Part shown: positions 10,601 to 20,204 of the stretch, in pieces
How positions within the stretch are numbered: position 1 is the stretch's first letter
Layout of the letters: every line of letters begins with the position of its first letter
DNA from: Mortierella sp. BCC40632
Taxonomy: Eukaryota > Mortierellomycota > Mortierellomycetes > Mortierellales > Mortierellaceae
DNA length: 64,000 nucleotides
NCBI GenBank assembly: GCA_011634665.1
Contig: WAEK01000004.1
Span: 710,001 to 774,000 of the forward strand
Direction of reading: 5' to 3'
The notes under the pieces: model-generated
What the model saw: only the letters and a program-made list of their open reading frames with translations
Told to the model about the DNA's origin: nothing
Databases searched by the model: none
Made by a program: the position numbers and the translations under genes

Positions 10601-10756
10601 CAGAGCGGGGGCTCTGCTGAGAGTGGCCATGCTTCTCCAAGACTTGGTGCATGTAGAGAAGCATCGATCGAGATTGACCTCGCGACCGACGTGGACCATG
10701 TTTGCACGCGCATGCCGGGCTCCGTTGCCTTTAAGAATCAGATTGACAAATGCCAT
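7679..10756 (-). CDS. Multi-SANT/Myb-repeat protein with possible mitochondrial presequence, intronless, 1025 aa
   Basis: A single 3 kb frame encodes about ten tryptophan-headed SANT/Myb-like modules, begun for example by EWTPELETKL (about 99), GWTPQKLEKL (148), IRWCEIMDSI (232), NWTKEEDDFI (349), QWTPHALEKL (396), TWTSDQETIL (591), FKWDKEMSVK (755), EWTDEDTLQL (819) and QWSPLEDGDL (about 970). Residues 481-550 are very acidic (runs of Asp), encoded by a (tcg/atc) triplet array near 9130-9200. The first 80 residues are rich in Arg, Ser and Pro with few acids, and contain CFSTCTKSW and LSRRWNSSAAEG, which resembles a mitochondrial matrix-targeting and cleavage region. An internal ATG at 10630 (MATLSRAPAL) would give an acid-free presequence. 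Nucleic-acid binding is expected from the fold. Whether it acts in the nucleus (SNAPC4- or Myb-like) or in mitochondria is open. Being intronless is unusual beside its neighbours. Confidence 0.85.
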   Translation of the reverse strand: MAFVNLILKGNGARHARANMVHVGREVNLDRCFSTCTKSWRSMATLSRAPALTQPTLYRSGLSPTTRPPPLSRRWNSSAAEGDQGIAAFRNRKGRGIHEWTPELETKLVDMRLEGATWAEIGAFLNIEPQLCHLHYKRTLDPAFHQGWTPQKLEKLNSMVIAGHNWRRISMDLLMPPATVREKWLSINPEQALLIRKKKSVARKLARLEGGDNVMLKTLTVRASGLVSQRRIRWCEIMDSIVVHLHRRGLSWRQIARVFGMTPIVVYLRYTSAIKMRMSEGWKPMDLDISKVPSYLLPDRARPPPLKEGSEPVLIPNQKVLADGPTPILGLVADDFSYTIDEEMTARNWTKEEDDFILKSVQEKMPMSQIAKSLGLREGQCTRRYYIDLNPKANQWTPHALEKLRFFVSQGLAWSSIEALLGFHRGECREKYLEISSTLRSSDTSGNENTSVVDNARSQNDESSSVLSSKSKTSAMTSFELDDEDDMGDYEDDEDDGDDTEDKSNFVIDDLAESFKDGEEDILDDDDDDDDDDDSDILDIDENDENENASDLYIGSGRRSKKNAKLSGTADALSAVDYWDQDKVLNELRRTWTSDQETILIRHVIRNGTTYWKSVSQALGEAHSPEECRAYWKHLDMPVFRGNLKEGKWKPYREAQFWRAWLEHGSDFEAISSKLNRNGMTGNSMVSAKEQQQLDLTNITPEDCRNIFKLRTRKLTSTYGKMKGKPKDLESLLEDEDFKRECIELALVRGKRADFKWDKEMSVKLQMLVRQRLRTRDVQVSWINWRWVARHVGGGASAQRCTLHWRSLRKAGVKNKEEWTDEDTLQLEKGIREVGSRFNNDRAISEAERDGELSIQQSEDLVLDSTKGPNSAGLKMIQRFYLPNKKIQLLENKYFTLSDKATSVTLQEYMAIMEAVEEVGEDQWDKVVEYLKGVTAGTSNRASSATSGWTKAPCRRIWQASYRHHLLYTQWSPLEDGDLKAAVRAMGKTDWISIARFFPGKSAWQCRLRWCQITDPLNKQNTTTA

Positions 10757-11989
10757 GATCTAGTTGGATTCTGCAAGACAAGAGCAAGGGATCATTAGTA
10801 TGTCAATGCCAATATGTGTTTAAAAGCCCCCTCTTGCCTCAAGACAGATCCTGAGGACACTTACTACTACTACTACTACCCACTCGGCACGAAGGTTGCA
10901 TTGAGCGTTGCGTCAAACGAAATGATCAATTGGACTTTCGGATAATATACCACTTCCCCCCACTCTCCAGAAAAAAAAAAAAAAAATCGAAAAGACAGTC
11001 AGCCCGAACTTCCAAATGCGGTAGAATTCATTCACGAAAAAAAATGCCTCTGTGCAAGTTTTGACGATCATACTTTCAAAGAACCGCCAGCCGTAATGCC
11101 CTCTGCTCGATAGCACCTACGGATACCAGTTGCTTCTTGAGACCATCCTTCTATGGAAAGTCGACCGTTCTAGCTAAGGAGACAAAGAAAATTTCCAGAA
11201 GCTCATAGCTGGCTGGTAGTTGCCCCCTCCCCCATTCTTGGCCATGTCTGATACAAACTACGATCATGTTGAGCAGCGTCTCTCTCTCCTGGGACCTGGT
11301 TTTCCAACTCCCAAAATGGAGTGGCAGAAACAATTTTCATCAAGTAGCTCACGCTCATTCTGCAAGCACTCGAGTAGAAACCTAGAAAGAAAGATAATAT
11401 GCTGCAAGGTCCCATATTGCCGCTTTGGACCTTCTCAAGCAGGAGCTTGGTATGATAATATTTTCTTTTAGACAGAGCCATCCATACTCTGAGACAAGGG
11501 AGACGCCACCAACATTCTAAGGAGTGATTCTTACCTACCATTGTTACAGAGGGCGTCTGTCTAGGATGGACTAGGGTCATGGATAAAGTTCATGCAGCTG
11601 GCAACATTAGTACCCAGATAGGATAGGAAGGATCGATTCGCCACCCTTTTTTTTTCTACTGTTCCTTGCCAAGTGCCCTCCTTAGATCGGATCAAAAGAA
11701 TTGAAGGGCCTTTTGCGGTACCCGTTGTCTTCGCCGTCCCAGGCTAAATGGGACTAATTGCGGCTGTGGTCAAAGCCGAAAGTCGACCATGGACTGTCAT
11801 CCCAACTCCATAAAAAGTGCATCAAATCCTTCCCCTTTTCTCAATCCTCGCTCTCGTTCCCACACTCGAACCTCATCTAGTCAACAAAAAAAAATATCCC
11901 CTCCTCCCCCCTCCTTTAATCTCTTTTTTCTTGGTCACCATTGCCACTTGCGTCTGTGTTATATCCAATAAATATCACCTCTCTCCAAG
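10757..11989. other. Intergenic region between divergent genes
   Basis: The region lies between the multi-SANT gene (leftward) and a small rightward ORF. It contains a (tac) run near 10862-10880, an A run at 10972-10986, a (t) run near 11648 and a pyrimidine-rich leader (11810-11990). Short ORFs on both strands (for example 11203-11580 minus) have biased composition and no recognisable motif. Nothing coding is supported. Confidence 0.5.
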
Positions 11990-12202
11990 ATGTGCAGATT
12001 CTTTGATCGCCTAAACATTTCTCTTCCACACAAGCGACCAGTGCACTCGCTTCCCTTGTCAGGTCAGAACGGTCGGCCCCCCATGCAGCAGAGATCATAC
12101 TCTCCAACGCCTGAGTCAAAAACGAACCACAAGCACTTGGAATCTATGAGAGACTCGGTGAATGCTCGACAAGGAGAAGCTCCTCCAAGCTATGAGCCCT
12201 GA
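11990..12202 (+). CDS. Small basic protein ending in a PPxY motif, 70 aa (hypothetical)
   Basis: The ATG-initiated frame follows a pyrimidine-rich leader and an AT-rich ttatatccaataaatatc patch. The protein begins MCRFFDRLN, is Ser/Pro/Arg-rich, and ends with EAPPSYEP just before a TGA. PPSY is a PPxY ligand for WW domains, such as those of Rsp5/NEDD4 ligases, so it could be an adaptor or substrate; that role is inference. There is no transmembrane segment or signal peptide. It is intronless and lies 345 bases upstream of eIF3j. It could instead be a leader ORF or a chance ORF. The compact promoter-like upstream region and functional-looking C-terminus favour a real small gene. Confidence 0.45.
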   Translation: MCRFFDRLNISLPHKRPVHSLPLSGQNGRPPMQQRSYSPTPESKTNHKHLESMRDSVNARQGEAPPSYEP

Positions 12203-12547
12203 TAAAAAAAAAGGGTCTTCGTAGACACTCCAATCGACAATAAATATCTTGATTCTTTACTATTAAATTCTTCTAGAGCCTTGAAAGAGAGATAGATAGA
12301 AAGAAAGAAAGAGAGACAGCGGACAGAAGAGGAAGTAGAAAAGAGTCTTTCCTAGAAGTGAATATGGGGAGGGGGGAGGGAAGAGGTCTGCTTCGCCCGT
12401 TTCCTTCAATTACCCTTAAGCCATCCAACCATGAGAAGTGGCTGTTTGTTCCTCCCCAAACAAAGATTTTTTTAAGGCCTGCATGGTCCATTGTCGCGAG
12501 AGGTCTCTTCCATTTCATTGAACCTTCATATCCAACAAGCATACATC
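12203..12547. other. Spacer upstream of eIF3j
   Basis: Contains an A run after the small ORF, an AT-rich aataaatatc-like patch (12239-12249) that could serve 3' processing, a purine-rich (gaaa/gata) stretch at 12284-12350, a G-rich patch at 12366-12380, and the eIF3j promoter or leader. No coding sequence is evident. Confidence 0.5.
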
Positions 12548-13380
12548 ATGTCCGACTGGGGTGCGTAATCTGTGCATGGCAAATACTATCAAGACTGGAT
12601 GGAGCTCACTTCCTTCGAATACACTTGGATTTGCAGTTGAACACAACGGACGTCTTCCTCTCATTGGCTCGACAGGACAAAACAAAAATATGGGCCCTGA
12701 GTTGACGATTCGTCCTTTTGTGCTCATCATTGTGCTCCAACTCGACATCCTCTAGGACAGTGCTTTCCCTCCTTACTACTCCCATATACTGGAAGCATAC
12801 AAGACTAACCCATTGCCCTTTTATACTTCCTTTTTCATTTTTTTTTTTTTTTTGGGGGGAACAAACTCTTTAGAAAACGACGACGTTATTGAGGCCCCTG
12901 TTATCCCCAAGAAGAAGCAGTGGGATGACGAGGACGTTGAGGAGGACGATGTCAAGGTGAGTGGGCTGTGAACGTGACCACATTGTTTTGTGTGGAAAAA
13001 GACAAAGAGGAAAAGATCTCTGGTCTCGATAAATACAGGGACAATGAACAACCGAGGAGGCTTCATGAAGCACCAAATACATACCCAACCAAGTGCACAC
13101 CTGCATACAGGGAGGAAAGGGGGAAAGGAAAAGGAGACTCACCTTTTTTTTTTGCGACGATCTATTGGGGGATGAGTGGGATGCTAGCAGTGAGTCCGAG
13201 GAGGAAGTTGAGGTGAAGCCTGTTGTTGTCAAGCCTCCCAAGAAGACCCTTGCCGAGAAGATTGCTGAGCGTGACGCTGAGGCCGAAAAGAAGAGAGAGG
13301 CCGCAAAGGCCAAGATGGCTGTAAGTAGCGACTCTTTTGAAAGGAATATGCAGAACCTATGTTCATTCTTCATCTGGCAC

Positions 13381-13423
<43 letters not shown>

Positions 13424-14149
13424 CATTATTGAAATAGAAAATCCCCGAGGCTGAGACTGAGGAGGAGAGGTTCGAGCGTCGCCAGCGTGAAAGGAACGCC
13501 ATCATCCAGTCTGATATTGACAATGCATCCGACCTGTTCAGTGGTGTGAAGGTTACCCCTGCTGGTGGTAAGGAGCTTTAGTCTGGGATGAATCAAGAGG
13601 AACTGTAACTGGTTTTTTTTTTTTTTTTTTTGCTGACATGCCTCTACTATTACGTTTCTTCCTCTATCAGCCGTTACTGCTGCCAGCAGCCTCGAGACGA
13701 TGAAGCCCAAGACAAAGGAACAGTTTAACGAATTCACAACTGAGTTGGTTGAACTTATCCAGAAGCACGAGGTAGGACGGTTGTCACGAGTTCCTGACAT
13801 GAGAATTTTGCATTGAAGCCCACGGCAAATGGTCCATTGAGCTAGTTGCTGAAAGGGATCTCTCTTTTTTTTTTGGTGGTCATAGAAACAAGGATTGTAT
13901 GTGTCCTTCCTCGAGGGATTGTTCCGCGAGCTGTCCCAGGGTGTCCGCGATGTTGATGTCCGCAAGTTTGCCAGCACATTGACGACTCTTGCCAACGAGA
14001 AGCAAAAGGCTGCCAAGGAGGCTCTGAAGACCAAGAAGAAGGGAAGCGCCAAGCCCTCTTTGGCTTCTGCCTCGAGCAAGACTTCCCATGGACTCGACAC
14101 GAAAGACTACAGCAACGACTACAACGACGACTTTGATGACTTTATGTAG
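12548..14149 (+). CDS. HCR1: Eukaryotic translation initiation factor 3 subunit J (Hcr1), 6 exons, 244 aa
   Basis: eIF3j/Hcr1 is a loosely bound eIF3 subunit that aids 40S binding and termination/recycling. Exons: 12548-12560, 12874-12956, 13177-13320, 13438-13567, 13671-13771, 13886-14149, giving 245 codons including the stop. Family features are visible: start MSDW, acidic KKQWDDEDVEEDD, basic KTLAEKIAERDAEAEKKRE, the central FNEFTTELVELIQKHE and YVSFLEGLFRELSQ helices, ANEKQKAAKEA, and the typical acidic C-terminal ending YNDDFDDFM, like the human EDFM end. The first exon codes for only four residues plus one base, followed by a 313 bp intron, so ORF-based annotation would miss it. Exon 3 was started at 13177 because only that acceptor keeps phase and places WDASSES as in relatives. 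T tracts occur in introns 1, 3 and 4. Confidence 0.93.
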
Positions 14150-14508
14150 AAAAAGACAGAAGTTGGATAGTCCGTTGAAGAGATGCAGACCGAATACAGT
14201 TTTGAGAGTATCATTGGGTGGAAGTGAGCCCTTGTCCTGGATTCGGACCTGAAAAGCCACTCTCTCTCTCCCTCTCCCTCTCTCTGCCTCAGCTCTTTTG
14301 GGCAAGAGGAGAGGAAGGGTGGTCAGCAGTTGCCCACACGCATTGTCCCCATAGTTTCTGTCGCCCATCCTTTCGCATCCATTAATCCCATCCAGACTTC
14401 TAAATTCCAGTCTTGGACAGTCCACTCTGTAAATCCCATTGAGCCTCAGAGGAATCGACAGACGTACGATTGCAACCGACGCGCATCTGCTCCCTAAACA
14501 GTTGAACC
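14150..14508. other. Spacer between eIF3j and dynactin p24
   Basis: Only a CT-rich patch (14265-14290) and AT-poor sequence are seen. The tail of the region should hold the p24 promoter. No ORF is supported. Confidence 0.5.
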
Positions 14509-15683
14509 ATGCTAGCAGCTGCCATGAGTAACGACGTTTCATCCATATCATCATCCGCCACCGGGAGCGACCAACAGCAGCAAGACTTGGAGAGTCTTGC
14601 CTTGCGTTTGAGGGCCCTCGAGAGTCTATTGGCCACACCACCACCAAAGGCAGTTGCTCCTACTAACGGCCATGAAAGTCCAATCGAAGAGCTACCTGAG
14701 GAACCAGCCACTGCACAGTCTCCTACACCGCGGCGGGGAGGAGGAGGAGGAAATGCAAGCTCACAGCAGGCAAACCAGACTCCAGGATCTCTCTCTAGGC
14801 GCGTCCTGAAGATTGAAGAGCGACTCTGGGCCATTACTAGGGAACGCAAGTCTGTGGAAGAATTCATGCAAAAGTGTACGTCTATCAACCTGTTTCTTTC
14901 CTTTCTCTTTCTCTTTCCTTTTTCTTTTCTTTTTTCTTTTTTTACTTGACTTTACTTGGAAAGAATGATCGACCATTGTGCACAGGAACTCTAAAAAAGA
15001 ACATTCCTTATCTCTTGGTCAATAGACAAGAACTCCAACCAGGTGAACAACGCGTTCGGAAGCAACTCGGACCGAGAATTGTTGACATTGCAGGCAAAGT
15101 TGGAGCTCATCTATGCTGCTCAGGATGATCTTGAAAAGCTGGCTTGGGAATCCAAGGAGATTCAGAATTTGGAGCGCTGTGCAGAGATTGGTGGACTCAA
15201 AAGTACGTAATCGGTTTTTTATATTTTTTTGCTCTCTTTGTGTTTCCTGAACCTTGAGGCGGCTCCTGTGTACTCTAACTGATAACGGGAAACGGGACCT
15301 TTTTTTTTTCTTTGCTTATGAACAACGATAGACGTGGAATCCCAGTATCCAGTCTTGTCCAAATTGGAGACCATTCATATCGAGCAGTGCCACCAAACCA
15401 ACGACTCTGCGGACAAAATCAGCAAGTTGGCTGATAGCTACAATGGCCTCGTAAGCAACCCTTTTTTGTTTTTTTTGGGAACTAGTAGAGTGCTTATCTA
15501 CCTATCTACCTATGATGCTAATACACTATCGCTCTTTATCTCTTTTTTTCTTTTTTCTTTTTTCTTTTCTTTTAAAAAAAGATCAATACTTTATCAGAAG
15601 TCTTCTTGTCCTGGGATTCACTACTGGTAGCAGCGGAACAAAAAGTGACAGAGCTTGAACGAGCGAAGAATATAAGCGCATAG
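14509..15683 (+). CDS. DCTN3: Dynactin subunit 3 (p24)-like, 4 exons, 254 aa
   Basis: p24 is a coiled-coil shoulder subunit of dynactin, the dynein cofactor for retrograde transport and nuclear movement. Exons: 14509-14875, 15026-15202, 15332-15450, 15582-15683, totalling 255 codons. Residues 1-30 hold a Ser/Gln-rich start. DLESLALRLRALESLL begins a heptad region, followed by a Pro/Gly-rich insert (PRRGGGGGNASS), LSRRVLKIEERLW, a helix LTLQAKLELIYAAQDDLEK, then LSKLETIHIEQCHQT, SADKISKLADSYNGL and LSEVFLSWDSLLVAAEQK. The last segments match the C-terminal pattern of human DCTN3 (IHIQQQDQ, LSKQFVQWDELL). An in-frame ATG at 14524 (MSNDVSS) is an alternative start. At 254 residues it is longer than human p24 (186) because of the N-terminal insert. 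Confidence 0.85.
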
Positions 15684-15756
15684 AAATGCAATAGTCAAAA
15701 TGCTGCCTATTCTTTTATATATATTCTCTTTTCTAAAAGATACACAGTTAAGAACT

Positions 15757-15820
15757 GAGTTTTCAATTATTATTATTATTTTTTTTTTTTTTAAAAAAAA
15801 AATAATAATAATAATAAGGG
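15757..15820. repeat. AT-rich near-perfect inverted repeat downstream of DCTN3
   Basis: An (att)n array running into about 13 T is followed directly by about 10 A and an (aat)n array, so the two halves are reverse complements (arms about 25 bases, no loop). It lies about 80 bases past the DCTN3 stop and could form a cruciform or an RNA hairpin in the 3' UTR. Confidence 0.85.
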
Positions 15821-16482
15821 GATGCTGGAACAGTTAAAGGAGCACCCTTTTCTTTCTTCTTTTTCTTCTCTACCTCGCGATTCTTCATTCATATACTATG
15901 ATCCAACGTAAAGAAACCCAATTCACTGCAAAATCGTATTTCCACTAGGACTTTTTGATCTTGCCGGCACACTTGTTACTCCACCCGAAGCAAATTAAAA
16001 GTCCTTTCAAAGGCCTCCTCATAGTCCTCTGGGAGCACGAATGGCGTGATACGAGCAAACATTAAAAAAAAAAAAAAAAAAAATTGCATGCGACTAGATT
16101 GCATAGCCCATGAATTACAGGGTGATATAGACTACCATTGGCTATTTTGAACTGACCCAACACGGAACAAGAAGGATCCATAAACCTTCAACATTCGAGT
16201 CAGTCTTGATTCCTTGCCTGACATTCAACCCCGCATGCTTTCGGGTCGGTACTCTCTTTTCACTCATGTGAAAATGGACCCTTCCTCTCTTTAGTACGCT
16301 CTTTTCCCATTCTATTGACGAATTGGAAGAGACGGAGGGGGGAGAAGTGGTATCATAGTCAAACGTTAGTTCAGGTCCCCTCTGTAGAACCTAGTAGCAC
16401 AGTTGTCGAGTCGCTGTTGGAGAGACCGGTTTGATCGCCGTCTGGTTTATTATTTTTCACAGGACGGACTTCATTTGAAGGC

Positions 16483-16527
<45 letters not shown>

Positions 16528-17959
16528 GACTGCTCGCTCTGGGGCCCCTGCCCTACACTTTTACATCATAGGAACCTCCAGTAACATTTAGTTGTCACTC
16601 ACTCCTTTCGTTCTAAAATATCAAACCAAGAATCACAGAATCGTCATCTCAAACAATAATCTGGGTTCGGTGTCTTGGGCTGTCTTGCGGAGGGGGCACC
16701 ATGATACCATTTGGTTTTGGTTTTTGGTTTGACAATATGGTAGCGAATATGTTACTGGCCAACCAGGAACGGCAAGTCACATCCCCTCCCTCCTCCTCTT
16801 CCTCTTCCTCCTCCTCCAGATAATGGGTCAAATAGGGGAGACTCTGGTTGGTCCCGCCGTTTGTTTAATAATGTTTATGTTTGAGTGTGTAAATGTGCGC
16901 TTGCTTTCTCTGCTGATCGGTCACCAATACTGTACTCCGTGATCAAGTACGACGTTGTGTGGTAAGCGTACACTCTACCATGTACCTCGCTGGCTGTTGC
17001 TGTTGTTGTTGAAGGGAGGGGAGGGGGGAGGTAGCAATCCTACAAGGCCATTTTTTTTTTTTTTTTTTTTCAATGGTCGGCAGCATGGTTGGTCCAGAGT
17101 AAGCAAAGACTCTTGAAAATCGATGAAGGAGATGCTCTCTGTATGTGGGTTTGGCCAATTACTCCTAGAATCATCAGGCCCCCCTTGATGAATAAAAAAG
17201 CATAATTTCCCCTTTCTGAGGATTATGCAGCATCTAGCTAATTCAATAAGTGTCCAAACTCCTTGAAGACCTTGTCCAGAGTCGCGGTCAAAGGGGAGGC
17301 AGAAGGGCTCTTTGGAGGTTAGACAATCTCGTCTACACCTTCCACCCTTTACAGGAGTGTCGTGCTGATAACACCAAATCGGATAGATACAGATGGAACT
17401 AGGCACCACAAAATGGGGGCTCGATTCTAGAGAAAGGGGGAGAAAGAAGATCGGGTCTATTCCATTCTATCGGTGCCCTCTCAGCTTCTCTCTTACCCTC
17501 TCTCTCCCCCTTTTTGCCTTTCTATCCATCGCATTCCATGGTCGGTGTGATGAGCTTCATACCCCTTTACTGACAGACTAGAATCGGTAATGGAGGTTGA
17601 ACAGTATGCGCATCAAGCGTTACAAACACAAATAGTTTAGCCGAAAGAGCGGGCGGCAGTCTGGACCAAACAATCCCTTGGTGTGTGGTTTAAGGCCAAA
17701 AGATGCAGCCAAATGGTGTTGAAGCGAAGCCAAGCTGGATTGAGCAGACCGCAATTTCGCTGAATTCCTCTCCCTCGGTCTCTCCGTTCTTGTGGCCGCT
17801 CCAATCGGGAAGGCGGCTGTGCAAGCATTCATGCAAAGCGGGGAACCCCATGTGTTGCCAACCCCGACGGTTGTCTCGTCAACGCCTAACCCTACTACTC
17901 AAGAGAGATTGCTTTCGTAATGAAAGGGGGAAGAGGGAGAGATGGACAAGAGAGATGCA

Positions 17960-18038
17960 TTGGTATGCGTGTGTGTTGTGCGCGTGTATGTGCGTGTGCG
18001 TGAATGTGTGTATATGTGTGTTGTGTGTGTATGTGTGC

Positions 18039-18073
<35 letters not shown>

Positions 18074-18075
18074 TG
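17960..18075. repeat. (GT)n-rich microsatellite
   Basis: Mixed tgtgtg/tgcgtg/tatgtg units end in a pure (gt) run at about 18045-18070. It produces spurious Val/Cys-rich and Thr/His-rich ORFs in several frames. Confidence 0.9.
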
Positions 18076-19384
18076 CGTGTGCATGGCCTCTGCCTCATAT
18101 CGCCCATTCCACTGGACACGGAGAAAAAGGCGGGAAAGAGCGTCAGCCAATACCGGATTCTGGGGTGACAAAGTTAAGATTTCTCGATGAAATAAGAGCG
18201 GGGGACAGGGCGCTGTAACAGAAGGTTGGAAAACCATTGTCATTATCCATCAATCTCGGCCTCTTGACTACACTTCCCTCAACTGTCGACCGATGACCGC
18301 AGGGTAGATCTTTTACACCACGAATCTTCCTGTGTGTAACCCGCTTTGGTGCTCTTCTAGGGTACCATGCCATGAGAAGAACCTTGACAGCCGAGACCTC
18401 ACCACCAATAGCTGGGTACGAGTGGTGTCCACAGACAGAGACAAGGTTGAATCGACCAAAGAAGGTTAGTAGAGCGCATCCTGTAGTATTCCATGCTCTA
18501 CAAGGTTGGCCGAGGCTTGAGGACCGCTTGAGGACCGCTCGAGGGCCATTCGAGAGTAGACCTTCAAAGTGGATCCATCGCATCAGGTCTCTGGTTGGCA
18601 TTGGTCCTTGGCCTGCTACGATCGGGATACATCGACCGGGAACATCCACCATGCGCAGCAGACATTACAAGCACGAGACGGGGCATAGAAACTGGACTGA
18701 GATGAAATAGAGAAGCTACCACTCGTGTCCTTTTCAGGTCTTCATGACCTTGGTCATCTACCAACCTCGGTCGCTCCTCTACCAATCTCAGCGCATGAGC
18801 TAGTTCTGGGCATGGAAAGGTTAACCACATCCTCGGCACGATGACTTCCGACATTCTGAACTCGCCCTGCTTCTGCTCAAATGGAAATGCTACGAGTGGC
18901 ATGTCCCTGTCCTTCCCCCTTGATGCCTCCTCGTAAACATGTCCAGAGCGGCCCATGCGGTTTTCAGGCCAACCTCCTTTTCCCACTCCTGACTCGATTC
19001 GGTATTGATCGATTGGGTAGTGTTGTTGCGAGGAAGGTTCCCAGGACAGTTGGGGACATTGTCTGGCTAGGCCCCGCCAACTGGCCCTTGCCGAAGAGGT
19101 ATCCTTGTCCCGCGCTTGTCTGTTTGACCGGTGCGGTCATTCCCGCTTCTGCACTCTGGGCGGGCGATGTGTCCATTTTCCCGTGTACTTGGCTAAACAA
19201 ACGAGTGCTGCAGAAAGAGCAAACGGAAGCAAAGCAGGTGAGCATGCAGGCGCGGCCCGCCCGAGGGCCCTTTTCGCTCTCGATATGGAGGGAAAACCTC
19301 GAAAAGTACGAGAGAGAGAGGGAGAGAAAGAAAAGAGATGGAGAGAGAGGGAGAGGCGTGGCGAAAGAGAGTGCGAGCGAAAGA

Positions 19385-20204
19385 TATATAATCAAGCAAC
19401 CTGGCCGCACACCGATCTTCCATCTCATTGTAACTCTCTTCTTCTTTGCCTTACCTTTTTACTCTGCCCCTGTCCGTTCGCACTTTCGCTACATCTGCTC
19501 CCACCCGTGCTCCTCTTCCAGTCCCACCACTCACCTTCTCGCATCGCCAACAGTACGACCAACTCCCTTCCCCCACCCTCTTTCCCTGGTCTTTCTTCCT
19601 TCTCACCAATTGTGAGGTTCTTCCACCTTCGCCATCCGAACCCCATCTCTACCTCTATCTCTATTCCCCTGGCGTGGCAGCCCCGCACCCTCGGGTCGCA
19701 CCCCTGAGCGGCCTCCCCCAAGTCCTGATCATCCCATTTTTTTTTTTTTTTTTCAATTCTATATCTTATTCTTTTCTCCTCTCTCATTTCTTTTTGCTCA
19801 AACGACCCGGCGCCGTCTCCTTCCGTCTCCCCAAACAATGCCTTGCACCATCGTCTTCCCGAACATTCGATTCTGTTGTTCTGTTGCTCGTCACAGTTCG
19901 TTTGACCCCGACCTACTTACAAGCACCTCTTTGTGCCTGACCTGGCCTTGACCTCCTTCTTTCCCGCCGAGAAGGTCGCCCGTGGCCCCTGCTCTACCAC
20001 ACCCCCTCCCCGTGCCTCTATTGACACTTTCGCACATGAGACATACTGGGCGATCCTTGGTCCCTTGAGCCTTCTTTTCCCGTTTGCCCTTTCCAAAGTA
20101 TCTTCGCATGCACGTAGCCTCTTCGGAACGAAACGAGAAAGCCGAGTGCTTTTGAATCATTTCTCCTTCTGCTTATCCTGTTGATTTTGCCACTACTTGC
20201 GCTG
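19385..20204 (+). promoter_or_regulatory. Candidate promoter and pyrimidine-rich 5' leader of the HMG-box gene
   Basis: TATATAA at 19385-19391 is followed by about 800 bases dominated by C and T, with a T tract at 19737-19753, up to the ATG at 20205. No plausible coding exon was found in it. The assignment is positional. Confidence 0.4.

Larger units (their letters stand above)
15821..20204. other. Long intergenic region with low-complexity sequence
   Basis: About 4.4 kb without a supported gene. It contains A runs (16063-16082; T-then-A at 16483-16525), a T run (17051-17070), a CCT/TCC stretch near 16785-16815, a mixed GT array (17960-18075), a short tandem of gcttgaggacc-like units near 18515-18545, a GA-rich patch (19309-19360), a possible TATA box (19385-19391) and a long pyrimidine-rich leader (19430-20200) leading to the HMG-box gene. 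ORFs such as 18143-18652 (minus) have no recognisable domain and lie opposite similar-sized shadow ORFs. They are treated as chance. Confidence 0.5.

Noticed and set aside
18143..18652. 169-codon minus-strand frame in the gene-poor region
   Set aside because: No motif or splice context, and an equally long shadow frame on the opposite strand; composition looks like non-coding DNA.
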